Of a DNA stretch of 55,603 bases, positions 8,194 to 17,307 are shown piece by piece. Location of the stretch: NCBI GenBank assembly GCA_946535225.1, contig CAMNDJ010000006.1, positions 1 to 55,603 on the forward strand. The letters run 5' to 3'. The notes beneath the pieces were generated by a model that ran no database searches, was not told the DNA's origin, and worked only from the letters and a program-made list of their open reading frames with translations. A program made the translations under genes and the position numbers. Positions within the stretch are counted from its first letter, which is position 1; every line of letters starts with the position of its first letter. The stretch comes from an uncultured Lachnospiraceae bacterium (GTDB lineage: Bacteria; Bacillota; Clostridia; Lachnospirales; Lachnospiraceae).

Positions 8194-9267
8194 CTATTGC
8201 GCGTGTAACAGATCAGTAACAAGATCGGTGACAAAATATAACAATCTTGCGCAAGCAAAAATAAATATCTGTAAAATAACAAAAAGTCCTGCTCTTTTGA
8301 CCGTCGACAAGCCGAGCATGTCTATCCTGTCACAGACTATGCTTATGACTATATGATGTACCAGAAAGATCGCATATGAATATTTACTCACCTGAGCACA
8401 TATTTTCTCAGTCACCATCAGCGGACGCTTTTGTATGAACTTAGACCTTTTGAGAACATTCCATAGATATGTCACTGTTATAAACAAACTGATTCCTACC
8501 AGTGTTGTCTGTATTCCGTTATTCCATTCAATATCGGCAACAGATGAAAATATCAATACACTTGCTGACAGGAGCGCCCAAAGATGCGATACCCACCGGG
8601 GTAAACTCTCCTGATCGTTCTCTTTTTTACGGATATACCCGGCATATTCCATTCCGAATAAGACCTCGGGTATCCGAACGAAGATTATACTGCTCTTATT
8701 AAGTCCCGGGATCGTATCCTTAAGCGAGAAGAAAAAGTACAGGATCAAAACCACAGCCCAAAGAATATATCTGTTTCGTTTATACAATGATCTGAGTAAC
8801 GGAAAGATCAGATAGATCAGTATTATACAGCCTAAGAACCATTCACCGATGAGATAGAACGTCGGGATCACGCCGTTAAGATAACCATCCATACCGATAA
8901 CGGTAAAGATCAGATTACAGACGGGGATACCGGATGAGAGCATGTCCTTTGCCCTTATGGCAAAGATCGTCAGATATGCTATCCAGAACATTGGATACAG
9001 TTTAAGGAAACGTTTCCGGTAAAACGTCTTTATATCAAGAGAATCTCTGTAATTATAGTAAAGGGATGCGCCTGAGATGATAAAGAAAAGCGAAACTCCG
9101 AGATCCCCCAGAAACAGTTTGAATGGATACTGACTAAGCAGCATGTATTCTCTTAGGTCCTCGCCATAGTAAATGAAAGAGTATCTGGCATTAAAATGGC
9201 ATAAAAGAATGCAGAAGACTGCTATAGTTCTTATGATATCAAATGAATACTCTCTCTTATTCTTCAT
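8194..9267 (-). CDS. Acyltransferase 3 family membrane protein
   Basis: This protein of about 357 residues starts MKNKREYSFDIIRTIAVFCILLCHFNARYS, the membrane-entry motif of acyltransferase-3/OafA-type enzymes with the conserved His in LCHF, and continues with about ten hydrophobic helices. Members transfer acetyl or other acyl groups to cell-surface polysaccharides, lipids or antibiotics; the target here is unknown. The ATG at 9265-9267 lies one base after the trkH stop, which favours it over an upstream in-frame start within trkH. The ribosome site (GGGTG) lies in the end of trkH, suggesting coupled translation. Confidence 0.85.
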   Translation of the reverse strand: MKNKREYSFDIIRTIAVFCILLCHFNARYSFIYYGEDLREYMLLSQYPFKLFLGDLGVSLFFIISGASLYYNYRDSLDIKTFYRKRFLKLYPMFWIAYLTIFAIRAKDMLSSGIPVCNLIFTVIGMDGYLNGVIPTFYLIGEWFLGCIILIYLIFPLLRSLYKRNRYILWAVVLILYFFFSLKDTIPGLNKSSIIFVRIPEVLFGMEYAGYIRKKENDQESLPRWVSHLWALLSASVLIFSSVADIEWNNGIQTTLVGISLFITVTYLWNVLKRSKFIQKRPLMVTEKICAQVSKYSYAIFLVHHIVISIVCDRIDMLGLSTVKRAGLFVILQIFIFACARLLYFVTDLVTDLLHAQ

Positions 9268-9268
9268 A

Positions 9269-10744
9269 TCACACCCGGGCAGAGTGCTTCTTCGGTCCAC
9301 AGATCAACAGTTCCTTGATAAGTCTCGGATGAAACAGCATAACAAGAGGGAAGAGTTCCAATCTTCCTGCCAGCATATCAAACATCAGAACGATCTTGGA
9401 AAAACCGCTTAAGAAACCGAAGTTACATGTGGGTCCAAGCTTATTAAGGCCCGGTCCTATATTGTTTATACATGTTATGACGGAAGTGACAGTAGTAACC
9501 AGATCCTCGCCTTCAAAACTCATAAGGAAAACGGATATCGATAATATAAGTATGTAAGTTGCCATGAATACATTTACAGACCTTATCATGACATGCTCCG
9601 CAGGTTTACCGTCATAAATTATCTTCTTGATACTTCTCGGATGTATATACGAATTTATCTCCTTACGTATTGTCTTGGCTATGATCACAAAGCGGCTCAC
9701 TTTGATACCGCCGCCCGTACTGCCTGCACAGGCTCCTATGAACATGAGCATTATCAGGACTATCTTGCTCGTGGTATTCCATGTATCAAAATCAACCGTG
9801 GCAAATCCCGTAGTCGTTATGATGGATGCCACTTGAAATGCAGTATGCCTTATCGCCTCTCCTGCCGAAGGGAACAGATCTCTTACATTGATAAAAATGA
9901 TCACTATGGATGACAGGATCACTAAAAGATAGTATCTTACTTCTTCTATCTTGAAAGCATCCTTTATGTGTCTGATCAGTATGAAATAGTATACATTGAA
10001 ATTGATCCCGAACAAGATCATAAATACAGTCACAACCCATTGTATGTATGCAGAATATCCCGCAACCGAATCTCCTTTGATAGCAAAACCACCGGTACCT
10101 GCTGTTCCGAATGCGAGCGTTATGGAATCAAATATCGGACATCCGCCTATCACAAGCAAAAGTGTTTCGGTAAACGTCATCGCCGCATAGATAAGATACA
10201 GATATCTGGCCGATGCCTTGATCTTGGGTACCAGTTTACCGACAGACGGACCCGGAGATTCAGCCTTCATCAGATTAATGGTCGAGCCACCGCTCAGAGA
10301 GACTATGGAGAGCAGGAAGACCAGAACACCCATACCGCCGATCCAATGAGTTCCGCTTCGCCAGAATAAAGAAGCGTGTGACAGATTCTCTATATCATTC
10401 AGTATGGTGGATCCGGTCGTAGTAAATCCGGAAACCGTCTCAAAACACGCATCTACAAACTTCGGGATCTCACCCGTGAAATAGAACGGAGCGGCACCGA
10501 TAAGACTCATAACTATCCACGAAAGAGCTGTTGTCACACATCCTTCTTTGAGAAAAAGCGTCTTGTCTTCAGGTTTCTTAAGGCCAAGAATACTTCCGCC
10601 TATCGCTGCGCACCCTGCGACCGCAAGATAGGTCCAGCCTTCTGACTCACCGTAAATAAGCGCAACAATGCAAGGCAGCAATAAAAAAGCTGCCTCTATC
10701 TTCATGATATGTCCGATTATTATCCTGATCATGGAGTTATTCAT
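9269..10744 (-). CDS. trkH: Potassium uptake channel subunit TrkH
   Basis: The 491-residue membrane protein has the four repeated pore loops of TrkH/KtrB transporters: SGFTTTGST near 125, GTAGTGGFAIKGDS near 213, ITTTGFATVD near 310 and NNIGPGLNKLGPT near 435. TrkH forms the K+-conducting pore and works with cytoplasmic TrkA, encoded 31 bases upstream on the same strand. A CAGGAGAAGG ribosome site precedes the ATG. Selectivity-filter glycines are present in all four repeats, supporting a functional potassium-selective channel. Confidence 0.94.
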   Translation of the reverse strand: MNNSMIRIIIGHIMKIEAAFLLLPCIVALIYGESEGWTYLAVAGCAAIGGSILGLKKPEDKTLFLKEGCVTTALSWIVMSLIGAAPFYFTGEIPKFVDACFETVSGFTTTGSTILNDIENLSHASLFWRSGTHWIGGMGVLVFLLSIVSLSGGSTINLMKAESPGPSVGKLVPKIKASARYLYLIYAAMTFTETLLLVIGGCPIFDSITLAFGTAGTGGFAIKGDSVAGYSAYIQWVVTVFMILFGINFNVYYFILIRHIKDAFKIEEVRYYLLVILSSIVIIFINVRDLFPSAGEAIRHTAFQVASIITTTGFATVDFDTWNTTSKIVLIMLMFIGACAGSTGGGIKVSRFVIIAKTIRKEINSYIHPRSIKKIIYDGKPAEHVMIRSVNVFMATYILILSISVFLMSFEGEDLVTTVTSVITCINNIGPGLNKLGPTCNFGFLSGFSKIVLMFDMLAGRLELFPLVMLFHPRLIKELLICGPKKHSARV

Positions 10745-10775
10745 ATAACCTTCTCCTGTTGATCCGTATTTCTGT

Positions 10776-12164
10776 TTACTGAAGTATATCCTGTATATCT
10801 TTAAATCCAGTGTTTGTCGTAACGACCATCACGGCATCCCCAACCTTGATCTCGTCATCACCACCGGGGAAGATCACATTGTTTCGTCTGCGGATATAGG
10901 CTATACGAAGATTATTCTTAAGCTTCATTTCAGATAACTTCTTACCTGTTACGGCCGTCTCATTCTCGACTATGAATTCAATGGCCTCAGCCCTTGAACC
11001 GAAGATATGATATAACGTCTCGATATTACAATCCATCGAATTTTTTCTGGCTCTTACATAGGCGACTATCGCCTCTGATACGATGTATTTGGGAAAGATC
11101 ACACTTCCCAGATCCAGATTGTGAACTATGCTTCCGAAATTGTTACGTGATATCCTTGTTATGACCTTGGCCTCGGATATCTGCTTGGCATACATGCTTA
11201 AGATTATGTTTTCTTCATCTATTCCCGTTAACGGGATAAAAGCCTGAATGGAACTCAATCCCGCTTCCTTAAGCACTTCCTCATTTGTACCGTCATCATT
11301 GATGATAACAGCCTTGGGAAGAAGAATACTCAGATTCTCGCACTTTTCAACATCTCTCTCTATAATGCTGACCTGTATGCCTGCACGTATCAGCAGATCC
11401 GCCAGATAGTACGCATCCTTACCGCCACCCACTATCAGTGCATCCTTGATGGGTGCAGACTTGATCCCTATCTTGCTTAGGAAGCCTCTTGCATCCTTAC
11501 GTGTAGCCACGAAGCTTATGAGATCTCCTCCTCTTAAGATGAACTGACCGGAAGGAATGAACACTTCTCTGTCACGTTCTACAGCACATATGACCACATT
11601 GGAAGTTACATCACGACCAAGATCCATGATCTTCATACCATCCAAAGTATTGCCTTCCGGAATACGGATCTTGATCATCTCAACCTGACCGTGTGCAAAC
11701 GAGCTTACCTCCTCCGCCATCGGAAGGGACAGAGTTCTTGACATAACCTTAGCTGCTTCATACTCGGGATTGATGATCATCTCAAGTCCGAGTTTGTCCT
11801 TAAGGAAGGGCGCTTCCTTACTGTATTCGGGAGTATGAACCCTGGCTATGGTAACGCACTTGCCTTCACGCTTAGCCACCGTACAACATAAGAGATTAAG
11901 TTCGTCCGAATCCGTTACGGCTATGAAAAGATCCGCCGTATCGATACCCGCTTCCACCTGCACACTGTAACTGGCACCGTTTCCGACGATACCCATCACA
12001 TCATACATGTTGGTAAGTGCCTGTATCTTTGAATCATCTTTGTCAATTATCGTTATATCGTGGCCTTCTCCTGACAGGCTCTCAACAAGAGCAGAACCCA
12101 CCTTGCCGCAGCCAACGATTATTATGCTCATTCCGCTTTTCTGATTCTTACTGTTACCGAACAT
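10776..12164 (-). CDS. trkA: Potassium uptake regulatory protein TrkA
   Basis: The protein has two tandem RCK modules: a first Rossmann domain starting with IIIVGCGKVGSAL followed by acidic IIDKDD, a TrkA-C domain around residues 135-215, then a second Rossmann-like domain opening with ALIVGGGKDAYYLA and a second TrkA-C domain at the C terminus. About 460 residues is usual for two-module TrkA. It binds NAD(H)/ATP and gates TrkH. The frame is open to 12209, but the ATG at 12162-12164 is preceded by AAAGGAAG and removes an overlap with the upstream FRG gene. Confidence 0.94.
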   Translation of the reverse strand: MFGNSKNQKSGMSIIIVGCGKVGSALVESLSGEGHDITIIDKDDSKIQALTNMYDVMGIVGNGASYSVQVEAGIDTADLFIAVTDSDELNLLCCTVAKREGKCVTIARVHTPEYSKEAPFLKDKLGLEMIINPEYEAAKVMSRTLSLPMAEEVSSFAHGQVEMIKIRIPEGNTLDGMKIMDLGRDVTSNVVICAVERDREVFIPSGQFILRGGDLISFVATRKDARGFLSKIGIKSAPIKDALIVGGGKDAYYLADLLIRAGIQVSIIERDVEKCENLSILLPKAVIINDDGTNEEVLKEAGLSSIQAFIPLTGIDEENIILSMYAKQISEAKVITRISRNNFGSIVHNLDLGSVIFPKYIVSEAIVAYVRARKNSMDCNIETLYHIFGSRAEAIEFIVENETAVTGKKLSEMKLKNNLRIAYIRRRNNVIFPGGDDEIKVGDAVMVVTTNTGFKDIQDILQ

Positions 12165-12198
12165 TGATCTTCCTTTCACCCGATCTGTTAAACCGGAT

Positions 12199-12999
12199 CT
12201 ATTTGACAAAATAATGCCTCGCTATCCACCGAGACAATCCATCCAGTCCCGGATAAACGATCCTCTCACTCATATTGAGCTGATCTAGCATATCACGTAC
12301 TCTCCATCTGAGTTCCTTAGCTATCACATACTTGACCGTATTATCTGTCCTTCGGTCCAGGAATTCCTCAATATCATCCATCTCCATCGGAACTAATGAG
12401 AAGAAAGAGTACTGATTGACTATTCTTGCATTGATGGACGGGGGTTCTATGATGATCATGGCATCTTTGCCCATGTCCATATCATATTGCTCAAGCTTGC
12501 CGGTGATACCGCCTAACATATCCACGGAAAAAATGGTAGACTGGGTCTTATTGACCACCGCACGGTAATTATCCGGCAGCAGCGAATACATCTCATTCAT
12601 GTCTATCCGCCACACCATACAGTCGTGATCATCCATCTGTTCCATATCCTTCTCACTTACGGCAAAATGAAGACCTACCAAAGCGGAATGCGTCCAGTCA
12701 AGAAGTCTTGTAGGCAAGCCGTAATGCTGGCCTAAGATCATCTGTCTCCATACAGACTGCGCTATGGTAGGCTCACCGATAACGGCGTACTTGGCAAAAT
12801 TCTCAAGTATGGCCGGTTCAAGCGTTTTCTGAAGATGTTTGCAATTACGATGCAGACTTGTCTCCATCTTAAATGCCGTATTCGGCATTCCCCTGTAGAG
12901 ATATGAACTTCTGTTACGATCAAGATCTTCTCTGTAATCCTGTTCTGTCAGCAGGGGTAATAATTCTTCTAATGATCCTATTCTTACTTCTTTGATCAT
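12199..12999 (-). CDS. FRG-domain protein
   Basis: A soluble 266-residue protein with the FRG domain pattern: LYRGMPNTAFKMETSLHR near residues 33-52 (F/YRG motif) and QHYGLPTRLLDWTHSALVGLHFA near 90-112. FRG proteins are widespread in bacteria, often near defence or toxin genes, and have no settled biochemical function. Nothing else here looks like a defence island; it sits 34 bases upstream of trkA and is probably co-transcribed with it. The ATG has AGAGGATC directly upstream. I do not assign a function beyond the domain. Confidence 0.85.
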   Translation of the reverse strand: MIKEVRIGSLEELLPLLTEQDYREDLDRNRSSYLYRGMPNTAFKMETSLHRNCKHLQKTLEPAILENFAKYAVIGEPTIAQSVWRQMILGQHYGLPTRLLDWTHSALVGLHFAVSEKDMEQMDDHDCMVWRIDMNEMYSLLPDNYRAVVNKTQSTIFSVDMLGGITGKLEQYDMDMGKDAMIIIEPPSINARIVNQYSFFSLVPMEMDDIEEFLDRRTDNTVKYVIAKELRWRVRDMLDQLNMSERIVYPGLDGLSRWIARHYFVK

Positions 13000-13051
13000 G
13001 ATCCTCTGTCTCTGCCTGTCGGCAGCTCTTAGCCGTACTTATCCGGTGTCC

Positions 13052-13070
13052 GTCCCGAAGTATTCGGGAC
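13052..13070. other. Perfect 8-base inverted repeat upstream of the FRG gene
   Basis: GTCCCGAA and TTCGGGAC are separated by three bases, about 50 bases before the FRG start. No T-run follows on either side, so it may be an operator or an RNA hairpin rather than a terminator. Confidence 0.4.
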
Positions 13071-13075
13071 ACTAT

Positions 13076-13107
13076 AAAACCGAGAGACCAAAAAGCCTCT
13101 CGGTTTT
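13076..13107 (-). terminator. Intrinsic terminator after the small lipoprotein gene
   Basis: AAAACCGAGAG and CTCTCGGTTTT form an 11-base stem around a short loop, with TTTTAT on the minus-strand side, about 22 bases after the lipoprotein stop. The A-rich flank makes it potentially bidirectional. Confidence 0.8.
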
Positions 13108-13128
13108 ATATTCTATCACATTTCTATA

Positions 13129-13863
13129 TTATTTAACAGTTACCTTGGTTATATGAGGATTGATGCCTTCATACCAGTATAAGAAACCTTCCATATCAAC
13201 CGTATCACCTATGTTAAGAGCTTCTACCGTCTTATATACCTCTGTGTCAGCGCCTGTCAGATATGACTCTACGGTAAATGTATATGATGCACCGTTAAGT
13301 GAGACCTTGAAGTACAGATCGTCACCCTGTGAACCGGAATCATCATACTTGTACATAAATGCCTTGCCGTTACCTGCATCCTCAACCTTCATGCCCTTGA
13401 ATGCCACAAATTTGTTCTGCTCGTCAATTATAGAGTCGGAACCGAGAATAGACGTAACATCCTTGGCCGGAGCAATATAACTGCCATCTTCTATCTCAAA
13501 TGTTGCATCTGCTATCTCAACTTCACCGGACCACTCGGATTTATATCCCGTAGCCTTGATCTTGGTTCCCTGTGCCAGCTTATTATACTGTTCCTCTGAG
13601 CACTGTGCGTTATATAAGAAATACGCACCTTCCTTGTCCTGAGTATAAATGGTAGCTACTCCTACTCCTTCATTCTCCCACCAGCCCTGCTTGGCCTGAA
13701 CATAAGCTTCTATAGTCACTTCTGAATCAAGGGGTGCCTTGGCATATTCTTCATATGTCATAACTCCCTCAGACTTCTTATCGGTATCTCCCTTACCGCA
13801 ACCTGTCATAAGTGTTGCTGCAGTCATTGTCATGACCAATAATGCAATGATCTTCTTTTTCAT
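13129..13863 (-). CDS. Small secreted lipoprotein, unknown function
   Basis: The protein is about 244 residues. It begins MKKKIIALLVMTMTAATLMTGCGKGDTDKK, a type II signal peptide with lipobox LMTGC, then MTYEEYAKAPLDSEVTIEAYVQAKQGWWENEGVGVATIYTQDKEGAYFLYN, which has the look of an OB-fold/nucleic-acid-binding-like domain seen in clostridial lipoproteins. A second strand-rich half follows. A start ten codons upstream is possible, but the ATG at 13861-13863 has AAAGGAG and the correct signal-peptide n-region. Flanked by its own promoter and terminator, it is probably monocistronic. No enzymatic motif is visible. Confidence 0.75.
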   Translation of the reverse strand: MKKKIIALLVMTMTAATLMTGCGKGDTDKKSEGVMTYEEYAKAPLDSEVTIEAYVQAKQGWWENEGVGVATIYTQDKEGAYFLYNAQCSEEQYNKLAQGTKIKATGYKSEWSGEVEIADATFEIEDGSYIAPAKDVTSILGSDSIIDEQNKFVAFKGMKVEDAGNGKAFMYKYDDSGSQGDDLYFKVSLNGASYTFTVESYLTGADTEVYKTVEALNIGDTVDMEGFLYWYEGINPHITKVTVK

Positions 13864-13927
13864 AATTTCATCTCCTTTATTCATAACACGCATAACTCAT
13901 ATCATATCGATATTTATCAGCAAATGT

Positions 13928-13955
13928 ATCATACCATAAAGTACAGGAATATCAA
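13928..13955 (-). promoter_or_regulatory. Promoter of the small lipoprotein gene
   Basis: The minus strand has TTGATA, a 16-base spacer and TATGAT, with the -35 overlapping the last codons of the upstream binding-protein gene. Placement about 65 bases before the lipoprotein ATG is sensible. Confidence 0.6.
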
Positions 13956-15559
13956 GCGTTTTTTCTCTTTCTTTCCTTGATCTTTTCGACCGATACATAT
14001 ACGGCTATAACAGCCCATACTACTATCAGGATCACGATGAGGTTACGCGTAGCTGCGGGAAGTGGGCCAAGGTCCCTGTCCGAATCATCCCCTCCTACGG
14101 CTGAAGCCGAATCCAGCCTGTAAAGCGACCTCATATTATCATAGAGTTTATCGATAAAGGCGTCATCTACCGTGATCTTACGACGCCTTGCCTTTGTTAC
14201 TTCTTCTATCATCTGGCCCGATGCATCACGTAATGATGCCGATCCGTTGAATACCGGAGTCACAAAAGTCTTATCCGAATTTTCTAAAAGAAGCTTAGTC
14301 GCAGCGATCTTGACATCATAGTGCTCTTTATTGTCCTGTCCCGCGCGACTCAGATAATCGATATAAGACTCCTCCTCTCTTGCTCTTATCGTCACGGGAG
14401 TATAGCCTTCGGTTTTCGCATAAGCTATCTGTACGTCATTTGATAACATGTACTGCGCAAAGAGCCATGAAGCAAGGACTTCTTCGTTATCCGGCTTATT
14501 GAATATACATATGCTCGGTCCCTGCGAGATCATCGATATGTTCTGTGTATCAAACTGCGGTATCGGACGAACGGCTGTCTCAAATTCCACTTTCTTACTC
14601 TCATGGATATCGGACAACGGAGCATGCGAACCCATCCAGGTGGCTCCCGCAGTTGAATCTATCGCAAAGAGGCACTGTCCCGCATTAAGGAAATTGCCGG
14701 GATAGCTGGATATCTTGAATGTAGAGAACGCACCTGTCTCTGCATGCGAGGCTACGGTAAAAAGAAGGCTTTTAGTCGTGTCGTTAAATATTCCGATCTC
14801 GCCCTCCGGGGTGGAGTACGGAGCATCAAGCTCATGAAGCATCTGTATCATCATGTTGTCTGTAGACTTATAAATGAACGGGATCATAACCTTCTGGCCG
14901 TTGACCTTATAATTCCCGTCAGCATCGGTCTCCATAGCCTTCTCTGATACTTCCCATACAAAGTCCCATGTCAGCACATCCGGTACTTCATATCCCAATC
15001 GTTCCACATATGTTTGGTTGACATAACACGCTTCAGTCGATCGCATATAGGGAAGCGCATATATCGATCCTCCGATCTTACACTCGTTAAGGAACTGCGG
15101 TACGATCTCATCTTCTCTTACGCTGTCAAATCTTACAAGACTTCCGCCCATTCCGTATTCGGGATCCGCTATCAGATCATCCAAAGGGACCACTGTATTG
15201 TCACCGGTCATATATGTCGCTATATGATCGGGATATGTGATGCATACGTTAGGAGTCGTTCCCGTAGATATATTGGTTATGACATCATTGTATATCTTGC
15301 CGTAATCCGTATACAGACGCAGATCAACGTGTATATTCGGATACAGCTTATTAAAGTCTGTTATCGCCTGCTTATATATGTCAGTCTGAGTCTTATTGGT
15401 ATCATTCTTGGCCCAGAATGTGATATTGTAGTCAACATTCTCATCAAATGCCTCAGGCATGGTAAAAGGCTCCATTCCCTTACGTCCGTGACAGCCCGTG
15501 AGAAGGGCGGAGAAAAGTGACACAATTGTCATGATCCAGATCAGTGTCTTTTTCCTCAT
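13952..15559 (-). CDS. Sugar ABC transporter substrate-binding lipoprotein with C-terminal membrane helix
   Basis: The 535-residue family-1 extracellular solute-binding protein has an N-terminal signal with lipobox LLTGC, and typical regions NITFWAKND, FNKLYPNIHVDL and a central DSTAGATWMG. The unusual part is the last 35 residues: after a flexible segment comes a hydrophobic stretch NLIVILIVVWAVIAVYV and a basic end KIKERKRKNA, a second membrane anchor. It is last in the ATPase, permease, permease, binding-protein order and its ATG overlaps the permease stop as ATGA. Substrate is probably an oligosaccharide, possibly the alpha-glucan fragments handled by the GH13 enzyme nearby, which is inference. 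Confidence 0.9.
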   Translation of the reverse strand: MRKKTLIWIMTIVSLFSALLTGCHGRKGMEPFTMPEAFDENVDYNITFWAKNDTNKTQTDIYKQAITDFNKLYPNIHVDLRLYTDYGKIYNDVITNISTGTTPNVCITYPDHIATYMTGDNTVVPLDDLIADPEYGMGGSLVRFDSVREDEIVPQFLNECKIGGSIYALPYMRSTEACYVNQTYVERLGYEVPDVLTWDFVWEVSEKAMETDADGNYKVNGQKVMIPFIYKSTDNMMIQMLHELDAPYSTPEGEIGIFNDTTKSLLFTVASHAETGAFSTFKISSYPGNFLNAGQCLFAIDSTAGATWMGSHAPLSDIHESKKVEFETAVRPIPQFDTQNISMISQGPSICIFNKPDNEEVLASWLFAQYMLSNDVQIAYAKTEGYTPVTIRAREEESYIDYLSRAGQDNKEHYDVKIAATKLLLENSDKTFVTPVFNGSASLRDASGQMIEEVTKARRRKITVDDAFIDKLYDNMRSLYRLDSASAVGGDDSDRDLGPLPAATRNLIVILIVVWAVIAVYVSVEKIKERKRKNA

Positions 15560-16392
15560 CCCTTGATACCTCCTCTCGAAACACCTGCCATGATCTTCTT
15601 ATGGAAGATCAGGAAAAGAATGATAAGAGGAACTGATATCGCTACGACCGCTGCCATCATCGCAGGGATATTCTCTCTTCCGAAACCGTTCTCACGGATC
15701 GACTGAATGCCGTTGCTGACAAGGAAATAATTCTCGTCATCCGTGATGAGTCTGGGCCATACATATGCATTCCAGCACTCGATGACCTTTAAGATGATGA
15801 TGGTGACTATGGTCGGCTGAGAGATCGGTATCATCACTTTTATCAGATATTTGATATCCGAGGTTCCGTCTACCTTGGCCGCTTTGTATAACTCCTCGGG
15901 GATCATCTCGAAATTCTCTTTGAGCAGATAGATATAGAATACGGACGTAACTGAAGGAAGGATAAGTCCAAGGAATGTATTGCGCATATTAAGATTCGTA
16001 ATGGTCACAAAATTGGTGATGATCACAAGCTCATTCGGTATCATCATAAGGGCTAAGAAGAAAGCAAACAGCGCAGCTCTTCCCTTAAAATCTATTCTGG
16101 CAAATGCATAAGCCGACAGTATGATGACCACCATCATAAGTCCTGTTGTTACGAGAGTAAAGATGAGCGTATTAAGGAAATACCGGCCAAGAGGAACAGC
16201 CGTGAACGCATTCACATAGTTCTCAAATGTAGGATGCTCAGCATAGAATTTCGGCACGTACTCCCCGTTATAGGATGCATAGCTCTTAATGGATGTAAGC
16301 AGCATCCAATAGAATGGGAAAAGAACTATGAGCGCCCATATCGATAACAGTATATATGTGATCGTTGTCTTGATCTTTCTTACGTTCTTCAT
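15556..16392 (-). CDS. Carbohydrate ABC transporter permease, MalG type
   Basis: A 278-residue inner-membrane permease with six hydrophobic segments and the EAA loop EELYKAAKVDGTSDIKYLIKV near residues 180-200 that contacts the ATPase. It pairs with the MalF-type permease encoded 12 bases upstream. Length and motif placement fit the CUT1 family. A GAGAG site precedes the ATG by eight bases. Confidence 0.92.
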   Translation of the reverse strand: MKNVRKIKTTITYILLSIWALIVLFPFYWMLLTSIKSYASYNGEYVPKFYAEHPTFENYVNAFTAVPLGRYFLNTLIFTLVTTGLMMVVIILSAYAFARIDFKGRAALFAFFLALMMIPNELVIITNFVTITNLNMRNTFLGLILPSVTSVFYIYLLKENFEMIPEELYKAAKVDGTSDIKYLIKVMIPISQPTIVTIIILKVIECWNAYVWPRLITDDENYFLVSNGIQSIRENGFGRENIPAMMAAVVAISVPLIILFLIFHKKIMAGVSRGGIKG

Positions 16393-16404
16393 AAGTTAAG
16401 CTCT

Positions 16405-17307
16405 CTATTGTGTTACGGTCTTCCTGCTTATGAGCAGGTTTATCACCGTGATCGTAAATACTATCGCAAATAATATGAGTGCCGCTGCCGATGCATACGA
16501 AGGATATCCGCCGCTGTTGCCGTATAACATGTCATAAACATATCCGACTATCGTATTCATGCCTGCACTGTTAAGATCTGTTCCGAAGAGTGCCACCTCA
16601 TCGCTGTATGCCTTGAACGCTCCGATGAATCCCGTGATGATGAGATAGAATATCGTCGGCGATATCATGGGAAGAGTGATCCTTACAAATATCCTGAACG
16701 GACTCGTTCCGTCAACTCTTGCCGCCTTATAGTATTCCTCATTGACGGATGCAAGAGCGCTCGTGAGAATTAAGATCTTAAAAGGAATTACCACCCATAT
16801 GGTATAGATACACATCACCATGATCTTGGCCCAGTAAGGACCGTCTATGAAATCTATACTCTTACCGCCGAAGGCATTGATCAGCAGATTAATGAGTCCG
16901 TCAGAATATGCAGTCTTCTTAAATAAGACCATGAATACCAGCCCGACAGCGAGTGTATTGGTAACATACGGAAGGAAATAGACTGTCTGGAAAAGACTCT
17001 GTATCCTGCCTATGGAGCTTAGTCCCAGTGATATTAAAAGCGCAAGTCCCGTAGAGATCGGTACAGTGATTATCACTATGATAAAAGTATTCTTTAGTGC
17101 CTGAACAAAATATGTATCATGCAATACATACGAATAATTGAACAGACCATATCCGGAATACACCTGAGAAGCAAAATTGTAATTCTCTTCAACAGAATAT
17201 ATGAGTACATCAATAAGAGGGTATACCATGAATACACCCAAAAACAGGATCGCCGGCAGCATATAGAGCCAGCCTCTTAAGTTCTGTCCGAATCTCAATC
17301 TCTTCAT
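16405..17307 (-). CDS. Carbohydrate ABC transporter permease, MalF/UgpA type
   Basis: The permease is about 300 residues, with six membrane segments and the EAA loop NEEYYKAARVDGTSPFRIFV in its second half, as expected for the first permease of a CUT1 importer. I place the start at the ATG at 17305-17307, which overlaps the ATPase stop as ATGA; a longer in-frame start exists upstream but lies inside the ATPase gene and lacks a ribosome site. It forms the heterodimeric pore with the MalG-type protein. Confidence 0.9.
   Translation of the reverse strand: MKRLRFGQNLRGWLYMLPAILFLGVFMVYPLIDVLIYSVEENYNFASQVYSGYGLFNYSYVLHDTYFVQALKNTFIIVIITVPISTGLALLISLGLSSIGRIQSLFQTVYFLPYVTNTLAVGLVFMVLFKKTAYSDGLINLLINAFGGKSIDFIDGPYWAKIMVMCIYTIWVVIPFKILILTSALASVNEEYYKAARVDGTSPFRIFVRITLPMISPTIFYLIITGFIGAFKAYSDEVALFGTDLNSAGMNTIVGYVYDMLYGNSGGYPSYASAAALILFAIVFTITVINLLISRKTVTQ

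Noticed and set aside
12199-12999. FRG gene as evidence for a defence island
   Set aside because: No restriction, toxin, NLR or phage-related genes surround it; the neighbours are potassium transport and housekeeping genes.
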